A stretch of DNA of 12,898 bases from Pseudomonadota bacterium (lineage in GTDB: Bacteria; Pseudomonadota; Gammaproteobacteria; Burkholderiales; Burkholderiaceae_C): NCBI GenBank assembly GCA_023394015.1, contig JAEXBL010000195.1, positions 1 to 12,898 on the forward strand. The letters run 5' to 3'. Position 1 is the stretch's first letter. Every line of letters starts with the position of its first letter. The notes under the pieces were generated by a model. The model worked only from the letters and a program-made list of their open reading frames with translations, was not told the origin of the DNA and did no database searches. The translations under genes were made by a program, and so were the position numbers. Positions 1-7,688 of the stretch are shown here, piece after piece.

Positions 1-1
1 C

Positions 2-922
2 AGCGCCCTGCTCTCGTTCGAGGAGATCACGCGCCTGGCCACGCGCTTCGTCGCCCACGGCGTGCGCAAGCTGCGCCTGACCGGCGGCGAGCCGCTGCTG
101 CGCAAGGGGCTGGAGAACCTGGTGGCCCAGCTCGCCGCGCTGCGCACGCCCGAAGGCGAGCCGCTCGACATCACGCTGACCACCAACGGCGCGCTGCTGG
201 CGCGCCGCGCGCGGGCGCTCAAGGAAGCGGGCCTGCAGCGCGTCACGGTGAGCCTGGACAGCCTCGACGACCCCACCTTCCGCGCCATGAACGACGTCGA
301 CTTTCCGGTCGCCGAGGTGCTGGCCGGCATCGAGGCCGCGCGCGCCGCTGGCCTGGGGCCGATCAAGGTCAACATGGTGGTCAAGCGCGGCACCAACGAC
401 GCGCAGATCGTGCCCATGGCGCGGCACTTTCGCGGCAGCGGCGTGGTGCTGCGCTTCATCGAGTACATGGACGTGGGCGCCACCAACGACTGGCGCATGG
501 ACGAGGTGCTGCCCTCGGCCCAGGTGCTGCAGCGGCTGCAGGCCGAGTTCCCGCTGGTGCCGCTGCAGGCCAGCACCGTGGGCGAAACCGCCCAGCGCTG
601 GGGCTACGCCGGCGCCGACGGCCGGCACGATGCGGCCCTGGGCGAGGTCGGCTTCGTCAGCAGCGTCACCCAGGCTTTTTGCGGCGACTGCAACCGCGCC
701 CGCCTGTCGATGGACGGCAAGCTGTTCCTGTGCCTGTTCGCCGGCCAGGGCTACGATTTGCGCGCCCTGCTGCGCGGCGGCGCCAGCGACGCCCAGATCG
801 ACGCCGCCCTGGCCGCCATCTGGCAGGGCCGCAGCGACCGCTACAGCGAGCTGCGCGCCAGCCTGCCGCCCGAGACGCTGGCCGGCGCGCGGCGGGTGGA
901 GATGAGCTACATCGGCGGATGA
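2..922 (+). CDS. moaA: GTP 3',8-cyclase MoaA, 5'-truncated by window edge
   Basis: Radical-SAM enzyme for the first step of molybdenum cofactor synthesis, turning GTP into 3',8-cyclo-H2GTP, which MoaC then converts to cyclic pyranopterin monophosphate. The frame is open from base 2 (SALLSFEEI...) and 306 residues are visible. The N-terminal CxxxCxxC cluster site and the start lie upstream of the window. Visible family marks are the SAM-binding [34 protein letters not shown] and RFIEYMDVG. The C-terminal second-cluster signature is C-x2-C-x13-C in [18 protein letters not shown]. The protein ends in YIGG, matching the conserved C-terminal Gly-Gly tail of MoaA. mobA and moeA follow on the same strand, but a 278-bp gap with palindromes separates moaA from mobA. 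Identification is very secure; only the start is missing. Confidence 0.97.
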   Translation, partial: SALLSFEEITRLATRFVAHGVRKLRLTGGEPLLRKGLENLVAQLAALRTPEGEPLDITLTTNGALLARRARALKEAGLQRVTVSLDSLDDPTFRAMNDVDFPVAEVLAGIEAARAAGLGPIKVNMVVKRGTNDAQIVPMARHFRGSGVVLRFIEYMDVGATNDWRMDEVLPSAQVLQRLQAEFPLVPLQASTVGETAQRWGYAGADGRHDAALGEVGFVSSVTQAFCGDCNRARLSMDGKLFLCLFAGQGYDLRALLRGGASDAQIDAALAAIWQGRSDRYSELRASLPPETLAGARRVEMSYIGG

Positions 923-940
923 CAAAGGGCATCCCCCTGA

Positions 941-1032
941 GCCGCTGACGCGGCTTCCCCCTTCTCTCGCTGCGCTGCGCTTCGCGGGAAGGGGGACAAC
1001 GCCAGTGGCCGGGCCAAGCCCGCTCCACGGCG
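941..1032. repeat. Intergenic palindromic repeat cluster (Comamonadaceae type)
   Basis: Three successive inverted repeats lie just after moaA. First, GCCGC 941-945 pairs with GCGGC 950-954 (4-nt loop). Second, TCCCCCTTC 956-964 pairs perfectly with GAAGGGGGA 988-996 around a 23-nt loop. Third, an imperfect stem of 1000-1014 with 1018-1032 has paired blocks CGCC/GGCG, GTGG/CCAC and GGGC/GCCC. The CTCTCGCTGCGCTGCGCTTC loop core with its flanking C5/G5 arms resembles a dispersed intergenic element I recall from Acidovorax-like genomes; this is memory, not a search. It could act as a transcript-end structure after moaA. No T-run follows, so a classical terminator is not supported. Confidence 0.6.
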
Positions 1033-1142
1033 TTCCGCGCGGGGCCGGGGGCTGTGAACAGCGCGCCCTTGATCGTAGGGTGCAGGCGCTGGATGGCACA
1101 TCGCTCCTCGCGCAATCAGCGGGAAGCGCGGCCGGTCCACGT

Positions 1143-1188
1143 CCTGCTGGCGTTCATCAATGAGGCGCTGCGCGCCCCCGCCAGCAGG
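1143..1188. repeat. Perfect 10-bp inverted repeat upstream of mobA
   Basis: CCTGCTGGCG at 1143-1152 is the exact reverse complement of CGCCAGCAGG at 1179-1188, with a 26-nt spacer. The right arm abuts the TATAAC hexamer just before the mobA ATG. It could be an operator or the remains of a mobile repeat; the sequence does not decide. Confidence 0.6.
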
Positions 1189-1194
1189 TATAAC
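1189..1194 (+). promoter_or_regulatory. Putative -10 element of mobA
   Basis: TATAAC matches TATAAT at five of six positions and ends 6 nt before the mobA ATG. Transcription would begin at about the start codon, giving a leaderless mRNA. No -35 consensus is visible 15-19 nt upstream, so this is tentative. Confidence 0.4.
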
Positions 1195-1200
1195 CAGCGC

Positions 1201-1854
1201 ATGGCCGCTTCGTCTGCCCTGCCACCCGCCCTGTCTGGCGACGTGACCGCCCTGGTGCTCGCCGGCGGCCGCGGCAGCCGCATGGGCGGGGTGGACAAGG
1301 GCTTGCAGCCGTTCCAGGGCCAGCCGCTGGCGCAGCGCGCCTTGCAGCGGCTGCAACAACAGACGCTGCCGCCGGCCGCGGTGCTGCTCAACGCCAACCG
1401 GCACCTGGCTGAGTACCGCGCCTTCGGCGTGCCGGTGTGGCCCGACGAACTGCCCGACTTTGCCGGCCCGCTGGCCGGCTTTCTGACCGGGCTGGCGCAC
1501 TGCCGCACGCCGCTGCTGCTGACCCTGCCGTGCGACGTACCGCACTTTCCGCCGACGCTTTGCGAGCGGCTGGCGCAGGCGCTGCAATCCCAGCAGGCCG
1601 ACATCGCCGTCGCCGCCGCACCGGATGAGGACGGCCAGTTGCGCCCGCAGCCGGTGTTCAGCCTGCTGCGCGCCAGCCTGTTGCCCAGCCTGCAACGCTT
1701 TACCGCCGCCGGCGGCCGCAAGGTCGAGGCCTGGACCGCCCAGCAGCGGCGCGTGCTGGTGCCATTCGACGCGCCCGGCGACGACCCGCGCGCTTTTGCC
1801 AACGCCAACACCCTGGCCGAGCTGCGCGCGCTGGAGCCCCACGAACCAAGCTGA
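1201..1854 (+). CDS. mobA: Molybdenum cofactor guanylyltransferase MobA
   Basis: Transfers GMP from GTP to Mo-molybdopterin, making the bis-MGD cofactor used by DMSO-reductase-family enzymes; cytoplasmic. The 217-aa protein has the nucleotidyltransferase signature LAGGRGSRMGG (residues 20-30) followed by VDKGL. It also has a NAN motif near 64-66, GPLAG near 89-93, the metal-binding Asp of PCDVP (D112), the QPVFSLL...SLQRF...GGRK segment typical of MobA, and a C-terminal NANT-AEL block. E. coli MobA is a little shorter. The frame is open upstream to 1054, but those codons give no MobA-like sequence, and the LAGG domain begins about 15 residues after the ATG at 1201, so that start was chosen. 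There is no Shine-Dalgarno before it, while a -10-like TATAAC lies 6 nt upstream. The GNAT gene follows after 15 nt, suggesting cotranscription. Confidence 0.93.
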   Translation: MAASSALPPALSGDVTALVLAGGRGSRMGGVDKGLQPFQGQPLAQRALQRLQQQTLPPAAVLLNANRHLAEYRAFGVPVWPDELPDFAGPLAGFLTGLAHCRTPLLLTLPCDVPHFPPTLCERLAQALQSQQADIAVAAAPDEDGQLRPQPVFSLLRASLLPSLQRFTAAGGRKVEAWTAQQRRVLVPFDAPGDDPRAFANANTLAELRALEPHEPS

Positions 1855-1856
1855 AA

Positions 1857-1862
1857 AAGGAG
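1857..1862 (+). promoter_or_regulatory. Strong Shine-Dalgarno for the GNAT gene
   Basis: AAGGAG lies 7 nt before the ATG at 1870. It fixes that start and contrasts with the neighbouring genes, most of which have no recognisable ribosome-binding site. Confidence 0.85.
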
Positions 1863-1869
1863 ACTTGCC

Positions 1870-2388
1870 ATGCCCACCGACGTGACCATCCGCCTGCTGA
1901 CCGACACCGACCTGCCCGCCTACAAGGCGCTGCGCGACGTCGGCCTGCAGCACGACCCGGAAGCCTTCACCAGCGACTTCAGCACCGCCAGCGCGTTGCC
2001 GCCGGCCACCTACGCCACGCGGCTGGGGCAGCCGCCCGACGACCACTTCATCCTCGGCGCCTTCGACGCCGGCGGCGCCATGCTGGGCGCGGTGGTGTGC
2101 GAGCGCCAGTCGCAACTGAAGAAGCGCCACGAGGCCGAGCTGGTCGGCATGATCATCGCCCCCGGCGCGCGCAGCCGCGGCATCGGCAAGGCGCTGCTGA
2201 AGGAGTTCGTGCAACTGGTGCGCCAGTTGCCGGGGCTGGAGCAGGTGATCCTCTCGGTCACCGCCAGCCACGCCGCCGCCGTCAAGCTGTACGAGGGCGC
2301 CGGCTTCGTGCGCTACGGGCTGCAGCCGCGCGCCATCAAGATCGGCGAGGCCTATTACGACAAGGCGCTGATGGTCAAGACGCTGTGA
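1870..2388 (+). CDS. GNAT-family N-acetyltransferase
   Basis: Predicted cytoplasmic acetyl-CoA-dependent acetyltransferase of 172 aa with unknown substrate. The acetyl-CoA pyrophosphate-binding motif A is VGMIIAPGARSRGIGKALL (about residues 93-111), with the R-x-x-G-x-G core as RSRGIG. Motif B follows in SVTASHAAAVKLYEGAGF, the usual hydrophobic strand plus A-x-x-LYE-x-x-GF pattern. The domain fills almost the whole protein, so there is no fusion partner. It is flanked closely by mobA (15 nt) and moeA (46 nt), so it is probably cotranscribed with cofactor genes, but nothing in the protein ties it to molybdopterin. It could acetylate a small molecule, an antibiotic-like amine or a protein N-terminus. 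Confidence 0.88.
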   Translation: MPTDVTIRLLTDTDLPAYKALRDVGLQHDPEAFTSDFSTASALPPATYATRLGQPPDDHFILGAFDAGGAMLGAVVCERQSQLKKRHEAELVGMIIAPGARSRGIGKALLKEFVQLVRQLPGLEQVILSVTASHAAAVKLYEGAGFVRYGLQPRAIKIGEAYYDKALMVKTL

Positions 2389-2434
2389 TTTGTGCAGTGG
2401 CCGGCGCCGTTTTTCACCCACCCATTCATTCCTG

Positions 2435-3715
<1,281 letters not shown>

Positions 3716-3726
3716 AACCGCGTGGC

Positions 3727-4158
3727 TCAGGCGGCGGGCGCCTCCTGCTCGACCAGCGCTTGCAGCGCGGCGCGCGAAGGCAGCTCGCCGAACCAGCCCA
3801 GGTGCATCACCCGCGCCACGCCCAGCGCCACGCCGTACAGGCGCGCCGCCTGCTCGGGCGCGAACAGCGCGTCGGTGTGCTGCTGCCACAGCCACAGCCA
3901 GCGCGCCAGATGCGCCGGCGTGATGCCCGCCAGCGCCATGTGCCGCTTGTACACGTCGCCCTGAAAACGGCGCTCGATCTTGGCCGCCGTGCACCAGAAA
4001 TCGACCATGCGCGCCAGATGTGCATCCCAGCGGCCCTGTAGCAGCGGCTCGAACACTGGGCCGAGCAGCGCGTCGGCACGCACGCTGGCGTAGAAGCGAT
4101 CCACCAGCACGGTGATGCCGCTGCGGTCGAAGGGCTGCTGATGCACGGCGCTGCACAT
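3727..4158 (-). CDS. Group III truncated haemoglobin
   Basis: Small haem protein of 143 aa of the 2-on-2 globin superfamily, related to Campylobacter Ctb. Roles known for the family include oxygen binding and NO or peroxide chemistry; the role here is inferred. Family marks are FYASVRAD--LGPVF (residues 22-36) with the B10-type Tyr23, W44-xx-H47 in the E-helix region, DFW (53-55), the proximal-haem candidate His73 in YKRHMAL, and the following TPAHLARWLWLW helix. The frame stays open upstream to 4473, but the globin fold begins just after the ATG at 4158 and the longer form would overlap the thioredoxin-like gene, so 4158 was chosen. There is no Shine-Dalgarno; a -10-like TATCTT lies 6 nt upstream. 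It is convergent with moeA and divergent from the thioredoxin-like gene. Confidence 0.9.
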   Translation of the reverse strand: MCSAVHQQPFDRSGITVLVDRFYASVRADALLGPVFEPLLQGRWDAHLARMVDFWCTAAKIERRFQGDVYKRHMALAGITPAHLARWLWLWQQHTDALFAPEQAARLYGVALGVARVMHLGWFGELPSRAALQALVEQEAPAA

Positions 4159-4164
4159 GCCGAC

Positions 4165-4170
4165 AAGATA
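4165..4170 (-). promoter_or_regulatory. Putative -10 element of the truncated globin
   Basis: On the minus strand TATCTT ends 6 nt before the ATG and matches the consensus at four of six positions. It implies a leaderless message if used. No -35 element is apparent. Confidence 0.3.
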
Positions 4171-4243
4171 GCCCACCCGCGCGGCGCGCGCCCTGCGGCG
4201 GCCCGCGTGTCCGCGCGCAGGTTGTGGGCAAGACCGTGCCGCC

Positions 4244-4264
4244 GTCGCGCCACTGTCGCGCCAC
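4244..4264. repeat. Tandem direct repeat of 10 bp, 11-bp period
   Basis: GTCGCGCCAC occurs at 4244-4253 and again at 4255-4264, one helical turn apart, in the 147-bp divergent space between the globin and thioredoxin-like genes. It may be a protein-binding site or a small duplication. Confidence 0.45.
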
Positions 4265-4293
4265 CGTCCGACAAGCGCTGCACGCCAACCCCA

Positions 4294-4299
4294 TAAGAT
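4294..4299 (+). promoter_or_regulatory. Putative -10 element of the thioredoxin-like gene
   Basis: TAAGAT, matching four of six consensus positions, ends 6 nt before the ATG at 4306. There is no Shine-Dalgarno. CCGACA at 4268-4273 is a poor and over-distant -35 candidate (20 nt). Confidence 0.3.
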
Positions 4300-4305
4300 G
4301 GGCCC

Positions 4306-4632
4306 ATGCCCTACACCGCCACCTACACCCCCGAAACCCTGAGCCGCGCCGAGGTCGATGCCTCGCGCGGGGCGCTGGTGCTGGAGTTCGGCACCCACTG
4401 GTGCGGCTGGTGCCAGGGCGCCCAGGCCGATGTGCAGGCCGCCTTCGAGCAGGCGGGCGCCGAGGTGCGCCACGTGAAGATCGAGGATGGCTCGGGCCGC
4501 CGGCTGGGCCGCAGCTTCGGCGTCAAGCTGTGGCCGACGCTGGTGTTTCTGCGCGATGGCGTGGAAGTGGCCAGGCTGGTGCGGCCCGATGGGGCAGAGT
4601 CGATCGCGGCGGCGTTGCGGCGCATCGCCTGA
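4306..4632 (+). CDS. Thioredoxin-family protein with CGWC active site
   Basis: Soluble 108-aa thioredoxin-fold protein, probably a cytoplasmic disulfide reductase or redox partner; no signal peptide is visible. The active-site segment is EFGTHWCGWCQGAQ with Cys33 and Cys36. The dipeptide between the cysteines is Gly-Trp rather than the Gly-Pro of classical thioredoxins, and Trp32 before it is conserved. The cis-proline loop is seen as KLWPTLVF (Pro77), followed by the usual turn F-x-DG-x-EVARLVRPDG. Length equals a canonical single-domain thioredoxin. It is divergent from the globin gene and convergent with the LysR gene 24 nt downstream. The substrate cannot be read from sequence. Confidence 0.9.
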   Translation: MPYTATYTPETLSRAEVDASRGALVLEFGTHWCGWCQGAQADVQAAFEQAGAEVRHVKIEDGSGRRLGRSFGVKLWPTLVFLRDGVEVARLVRPDGAESIAAALRRIA

Positions 4633-4656
4633 ATCCGCCAGCGGCGCGCCCCGCCC

Positions 4657-5643
4657 TCAGCGCGCCCACGGCGGCACCGGCTCGAACTCGGCCACCAGCA
4701 TTTCCAGCAGCGCCCGCACCTTGGGTGTGCGGCGGCGGCTGGGGGTGTAGCAGGCATACAGGTAGCGGCCGAACGAGGTGTTGGGCTCCAGCTCGGGCAG
4801 CACCCGCTGCAGGCGCCCGGCGGCCAGGTGCGGCGCGGCCAGGTAGTCGGGCAGGATGGACAGGCCCAGGCCGGCCAGCGCGGCGTCCAGCAGGCAGTCG
4901 GCGTTGTTGAAGCGCACGCGCGCCGTGGTGGCGTGCACGTGCTCGTCGCCACCGGGCGCCAGCAGGATCCAGCGGTGCTCGTCGGTCATCAGGTAGCTCA
5001 GCGTCTGGTGGCGGTTCAGCCCGGCCACGCTGGCGGGCACGCCGTGCGCGCGCAGGTAGGCCGGCGCAGCGTAGATGCCGCGGGTGAGCGTGGCCAGCTT
5101 GCGCGCCACCGCGTCCTGCGGCGGCGTGCGCGTCATGCGCAGGGCCAGGTCGATGTCGCCGGCTTCCAGGTCCACCAGCTGGTCGGTCAGGATCAGTTCG
5201 CAACTGAGGCGCGGGTATTGCGCCGCCAGCCGCGGCAGCAGCGGCGCCACGCACAGCCGCCCGAAGGTGTTGGTGGCGCTGAGGCGCAGCACGCCGTGCG
5301 GCTCGCCGCCCAGGTTGCCCACCGCCAGCTGCGCGGCGGCCACGCTCTCCAGCGCGGCCAGGGCGTGCTGGTGAAACACCTGGCCGGCCGGGGTCAGCGC
5401 CAGACGGCGCGTGCTGCGCTCCAGCAAGCTGGTGCCGAAGGCGGCCTCCAGCTCGGCCACCTGCCGGCTGATCTGCGCCCGCGTGCAACCCAGCAGGCGG
5501 CCGGCGCCGGCCATGCTGCCGGCCTCGACCACCTTGACGAAGGCCTGCCACGCCGGCAGCCAGGGCATGGGGCGCTCGGCAGGCGCGCCCAGGCCGGCGG
5601 CAGGGGCAAAGACGTGGTGGCGTGCGGCGGTGGCAGGCTTCAT
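4657..5643 (-). CDS. LysR-family transcriptional regulator
   Basis: DNA-binding regulator with an N-terminal winged helix-turn-helix and a periplasmic-binding-protein-like effector domain. The HTH is AWQAFVKVVEAGSMAGAGRLLGCTRAQISRQVAELEAAFGTSLLERSTRRLALTPAG in outline (key marks: EAGSM, QISRQV, LE, LLERS, LTPAG). The effector domain follows from GVLRLSATNTFGR. Two ATG starts are possible. 5643 adds a low-complexity 25-residue leader; 5568 gives MPWLPAWQ..., closer to the usual LysR N-terminus and about 303 aa. Neither has a good Shine-Dalgarno. I used 5643 because a -10-like TAGTAT and an inverted repeat sit directly upstream. It is divergent from the MFS gene, the usual arrangement for a LysR regulator and its target. 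The effector is unknown. Confidence 0.9.
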   Translation of the reverse strand: MKPATAARHHVFAPAAGLGAPAERPMPWLPAWQAFVKVVEAGSMAGAGRLLGCTRAQISRQVAELEAAFGTSLLERSTRRLALTPAGQVFHQHALAALESVAAAQLAVGNLGGEPHGVLRLSATNTFGRLCVAPLLPRLAAQYPRLSCELILTDQLVDLEAGDIDLALRMTRTPPQDAVARKLATLTRGIYAAPAYLRAHGVPASVAGLNRHQTLSYLMTDEHRWILLAPGGDEHVHATTARVRFNNADCLLDAALAGLGLSILPDYLAAPHLAAGRLQRVLPELEPNTSFGRYLYACYTPSRRRTPKVRALLEMLVAEFEPVPPWAR

Positions 5644-5662
5644 TGTCAATGCTTCGTTGACA
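5644..5662. promoter_or_regulatory. Candidate LysR operator, inverted repeat
   Basis: TGTCAA 5644-5649 and TTGACA 5657-5662 form a perfect 6-bp inverted repeat with a 7-nt spacer, in the space between the divergent LysR and MFS genes. The size and dyad resemble LysR-type boxes (interrupted dyads built around T-N11-A), although the T/A pairs here are spaced N13 and N17. The right arm also equals the -35 consensus TTGACA on the + strand. Binding is inferred, not shown. Confidence 0.5.
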
Positions 5663-5724
5663 TACTAGGCTGGATTATGGAGCGATTGGCCGCCGATCCA
5701 GCCCTATGATGCGGCCCTCGCCCT

Positions 5725-5742
5725 GTGCCGCGTGTGCGGCAC
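5725..5742 (+). other. Perfect hairpin upstream of the MFS gene
   Basis: GTGCCGC 5725-5731 pairs with GCGGCAC 5736-5742 around the tetraloop GTGT, about 23 nt before the MFS start. It would lie in the 5' leader if the TATGAT at 5705-5710 is the -10 element. It may influence translation, since no Shine-Dalgarno is seen. Confidence 0.4.
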
Positions 5743-5765
5743 GGCGTCAGCGGCAGTTTTCACAC

Positions 5766-6983
5766 ATGTTCAAGACTCTCAAGGGCCCCGGCGTGATGGG
5801 CCTCACGCTGGCGGCGGCCGGCATCCTGATGGTGACCATGGGCGCGCGCCAGTCGCTGGGGCTGTTCATGGGGCCGATCAACACCGCCACCGGCCTGGGC
5901 ATTGCCACCATCAGCTTTGCCATGGCGGTGGCCCAGTTCACCTGGGGCGCGGTGCAGCCGCTGGCCGGCGCGGCGGCCGACCGCTGGGGCCCGCGGCCGG
6001 TGCTGCTGGCCGGCATCGTGCTGCTGGCGCTGGGCAGCGCCGTCACGCCGCTGATGACCAGCGCCTGGGGCCTGACCTTCGCCATCGGCCTGCTGTCGGC
6101 CATCGGCGCGGGGGCGGGCAGCTTCTCGGTGCTGATCGGCGCGGCGGCGCAGCGCATGTCACCCGAGGCGCGCGGCGCCGCCTCGGGCGTGATCAACGCC
6201 GGTGGCTCGATGGGGCAGTTCGTGTTCGCGCCGCTGCTGCAAAAGCTGATCCAGCTGCTGGGCTGGATGGGCGCCATGTATTCGCTGGCGGTCATGACGC
6301 TGCTGGCGCTGCCGCTGGTGGGCCGCGTGACGCAGGGCAGCACGCCGCACACCACCGCGCCCGGCGCCACCGACAGCGGCCTGCGCGCCACGCTGAAGAC
6401 TGCGCTGGGCGACCGCAGCTACCTGCTGCTGCACGCGGGCTTTTTCACCTGCGGCTTTCACATCGCCTTCCTGGTCACGCACCTGCCGACCGAGGTCAAC
6501 CTGTGCGGCCTGCCGCCGTCGGTGGCGAGCTGGTCGCTGGCGCTGATCGGGCTGGCCAACATCGTCGGCAGCCTGGTGGTCGGGAACCTGGTCAACCACT
6601 ACCGCAGCAAGATGATCCTGGCGCTGATGTACGCCAGCCGCGCGGTGCTGATCGTGTGGTACCTGATGATGCCGCGCGAGGCCTGGGTGTTCTACGTGTT
6701 CGCCGTGGGCCTGGGCCTGACCTGGCTGGCCACCGTGCCGCCCACCGCCGGGCTGTGCGCCAAGCTGTTCGGCGTGCGCTACCTGGGCACGCTGTTCGGG
6801 CTGACGCTGCTGAGCCACCAGATCGGCGGCTTTCTGGGCGCCTGGCTGGGCGGCCTGGCGATCACGCAGTTTGGTGACTACACGTGGATGTGGTGGGCCG
6901 ACATTGTGCTGGCCCTGCTGGCGGCGGTGCTCAACCTGCCGATCCGCGAGGCGCGCCTGCAGCGCGCGGCCGCGCCGGCCTGA
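5766..6983 (+). CDS. Major facilitator superfamily transporter, monocarboxylate-porter-like
   Basis: Inner-membrane secondary transporter of 405 aa with about 12 hydrophobic helices in two six-helix halves, separated by a polar loop near RVTQGSTPHTTAPGATDSG. The first half has the cytoplasmic loop 2-3 signature GAAADRWGPRPV (MFS motif A, G-x-x-x-D-R-x-G-x-R). ARQSLGLFMGPI in helix 1 resembles proteins in the oxalate/formate or monocarboxylate porter branch of MFS; this subfamily call is only a similarity judgement. The ATG at 5766 was chosen because the alternative at 5706 adds 20 polar, Cys- and Arg-rich residues before the first helix. The divergent LysR gene probably regulates it, and a strong hairpin terminator follows. 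The substrate is unknown. Confidence 0.88.
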   Translation: MFKTLKGPGVMGLTLAAAGILMVTMGARQSLGLFMGPINTATGLGIATISFAMAVAQFTWGAVQPLAGAAADRWGPRPVLLAGIVLLALGSAVTPLMTSAWGLTFAIGLLSAIGAGAGSFSVLIGAAAQRMSPEARGAASGVINAGGSMGQFVFAPLLQKLIQLLGWMGAMYSLAVMTLLALPLVGRVTQGSTPHTTAPGATDSGLRATLKTALGDRSYLLLHAGFFTCGFHIAFLVTHLPTEVNLCGLPPSVASWSLALIGLANIVGSLVVGNLVNHYRSKMILALMYASRAVLIVWYLMMPREAWVFYVFAVGLGLTWLATVPPTAGLCAKLFGVRYLGTLFGLTLLSHQIGGFLGAWLGGLAITQFGDYTWMWWADIVLALLAAVLNLPIREARLQRAAAPA

Positions 6984-7015
6984 TCGAACAACGCAGCGGC
7001 CGCCGCCGCGCCCAC

Positions 7016-7040
7016 GAAAAAGCCCGGCCAGGCCGGGCTT
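7016..7040. terminator. Bidirectional rho-independent terminator
   Basis: AAGCCCGGCC 7020-7029 and GGCCGGGCTT 7031-7040 form a very stable near-uninterrupted dyad. On the minus strand the stem runs straight into a T-run (the plus-strand A's at 7017-7021), so it is a classic terminator for the OmpA-like gene ending at 7072. Read on the plus strand it also follows the MFS stop at 6983, but with a weaker U-tract. Confidence 0.85.
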
Positions 7041-7071
7041 GCTGTTGAAGCGGGCGGCGGGCCGCCCCGTG

Positions 7072-7662
7072 TCACTCCAGGCGCACCTCGACGCGGCGCG
7101 CCTCGGCGTTGCTGCCGGTGGCGGTGGTCACCTCGGGCTTCTTCAGGTCCAGCTTGTCGTCGCCGATGCCCAGCGCCATCAGCGCGTCGCGCACGGCAAA
7201 GGCGCGCTGCTTGGCCAGCTCCTCGTTCTGGGCCGGATCGCCCGTCACGTCGTGGAAGCCGCTGATCACCGCCGTCTGGCCGGCGGCCACGCCCTTGACC
7301 ACGTCGCCCAGCGCGTCGGCCGCGCCCGGCGCCAGCTCGGCGCTGCCGCTGGCGAAGTAGAACTTGACCACGCCATCCTCGACCCGGATGCTGGGGCCCT
7401 CGTCGGCAGCGGCGCTGGTCATGTCGGCGGTGCTGCTCGGGGCCGCGCCCGCTGCGCCGGTGGCCATCGCACCGTCACCACCTGCGGCGCCCGGCACGTC
7501 CGATACCGCGCCGCTGCCCGGCACGCCGGCGCTCGGCAGCGCGCCCATGCCGCTGCGGTACAGGCCGAAGCCGATGGCCAGGCTGATGGCCAGCAGCACC
7601 GCGCCGATCACCACCGCCCACATCACGCCCTGGCCTTGCGTGTCGTCGTCTTGTGTACTCAT
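7072..7662 (-). CDS. OmpA/MotB-type peptidoglycan-binding protein, inner-membrane anchored
   Basis: A 196-aa envelope protein with three parts. There is a short polar N-terminus and a single transmembrane helix at about residues 13-35 (VMWAVVIGAVLLAISLAIGFGLY) without a signal-cleavage site. A Gly/Ala/Ser-rich linker spans about 37-90. The OmpA C-like domain runs from about 92 to the end: FYFASGSAEL, VISGFHDVTGDPAQNEELAKQRAFAVRDAL, and the terminal EARRVEVRLE. The Asp of FHDVTGD and the Arg of the ARRVEV segment are the positions that bind diaminopimelate in the family. It is probably tethered in the inner membrane with the domain in the periplasm on peptidoglycan. The start is well supported by GGAG 5 nt upstream. 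It is convergent with the MFS gene and divergent from chaC. Confidence 0.88.
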   Translation of the reverse strand: MSTQDDDTQGQGVMWAVVIGAVLLAISLAIGFGLYRSGMGALPSAGVPGSGAVSDVPGAAGGDGAMATGAAGAAPSSTADMTSAAADEGPSIRVEDGVVKFYFASGSAELAPGAADALGDVVKGVAAGQTAVISGFHDVTGDPAQNEELAKQRAFAVRDALMALGIGDDKLDLKKPEVTTATGSNAEARRVEVRLE

Positions 7663-7667
7663 GAGTT

Positions 7668-7671
7668 CTCC
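7668..7671 (-). promoter_or_regulatory. Shine-Dalgarno of the OmpA-like gene
   Basis: GGAG on the minus strand, 5 nt before the ATG at 7662, decides this start. Confidence 0.7.
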
Positions 7672-7688
7672 AAAAGTGATTGGGGGCG

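Noticed and set aside
1054..1200. N-terminal extension of mobA
   Set aside because: Adds 49 residues with no similarity to MobA and overlaps the inverted repeat; ATG 1201 gives the normal N-terminus.
907..2421. 504-codon open frame on the minus strand opposite mobA and the GNAT gene
   Set aside because: Low-complexity His/Gln/Arg/Gly-rich translation typical of antisense frames in GC-rich DNA; the plus-strand genes have clear family motifs.
2390..2434. TTG start extending MoeA by 15 residues
   Set aside because: Rare start codon, no ribosome-binding site, and residues foreign to the family; ATG 2435 fits.
4159..4473. Upstream extension of the truncated globin frame
   Set aside because: Would overlap the divergent thioredoxin-like gene and adds 105 low-complexity residues before a complete globin domain.
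4641..4654. Terminator hairpin between the thioredoxin-like and LysR genes
   Set aside because: Only a 4-bp stem (GCGG/CCGC) with no T-run on either strand.
5706..5765. Earlier ATG for the MFS transporter
   Set aside because: Adds 20 polar Cys/Arg-rich residues before helix 1 and overlaps the leader hairpin; not excluded by experiment.
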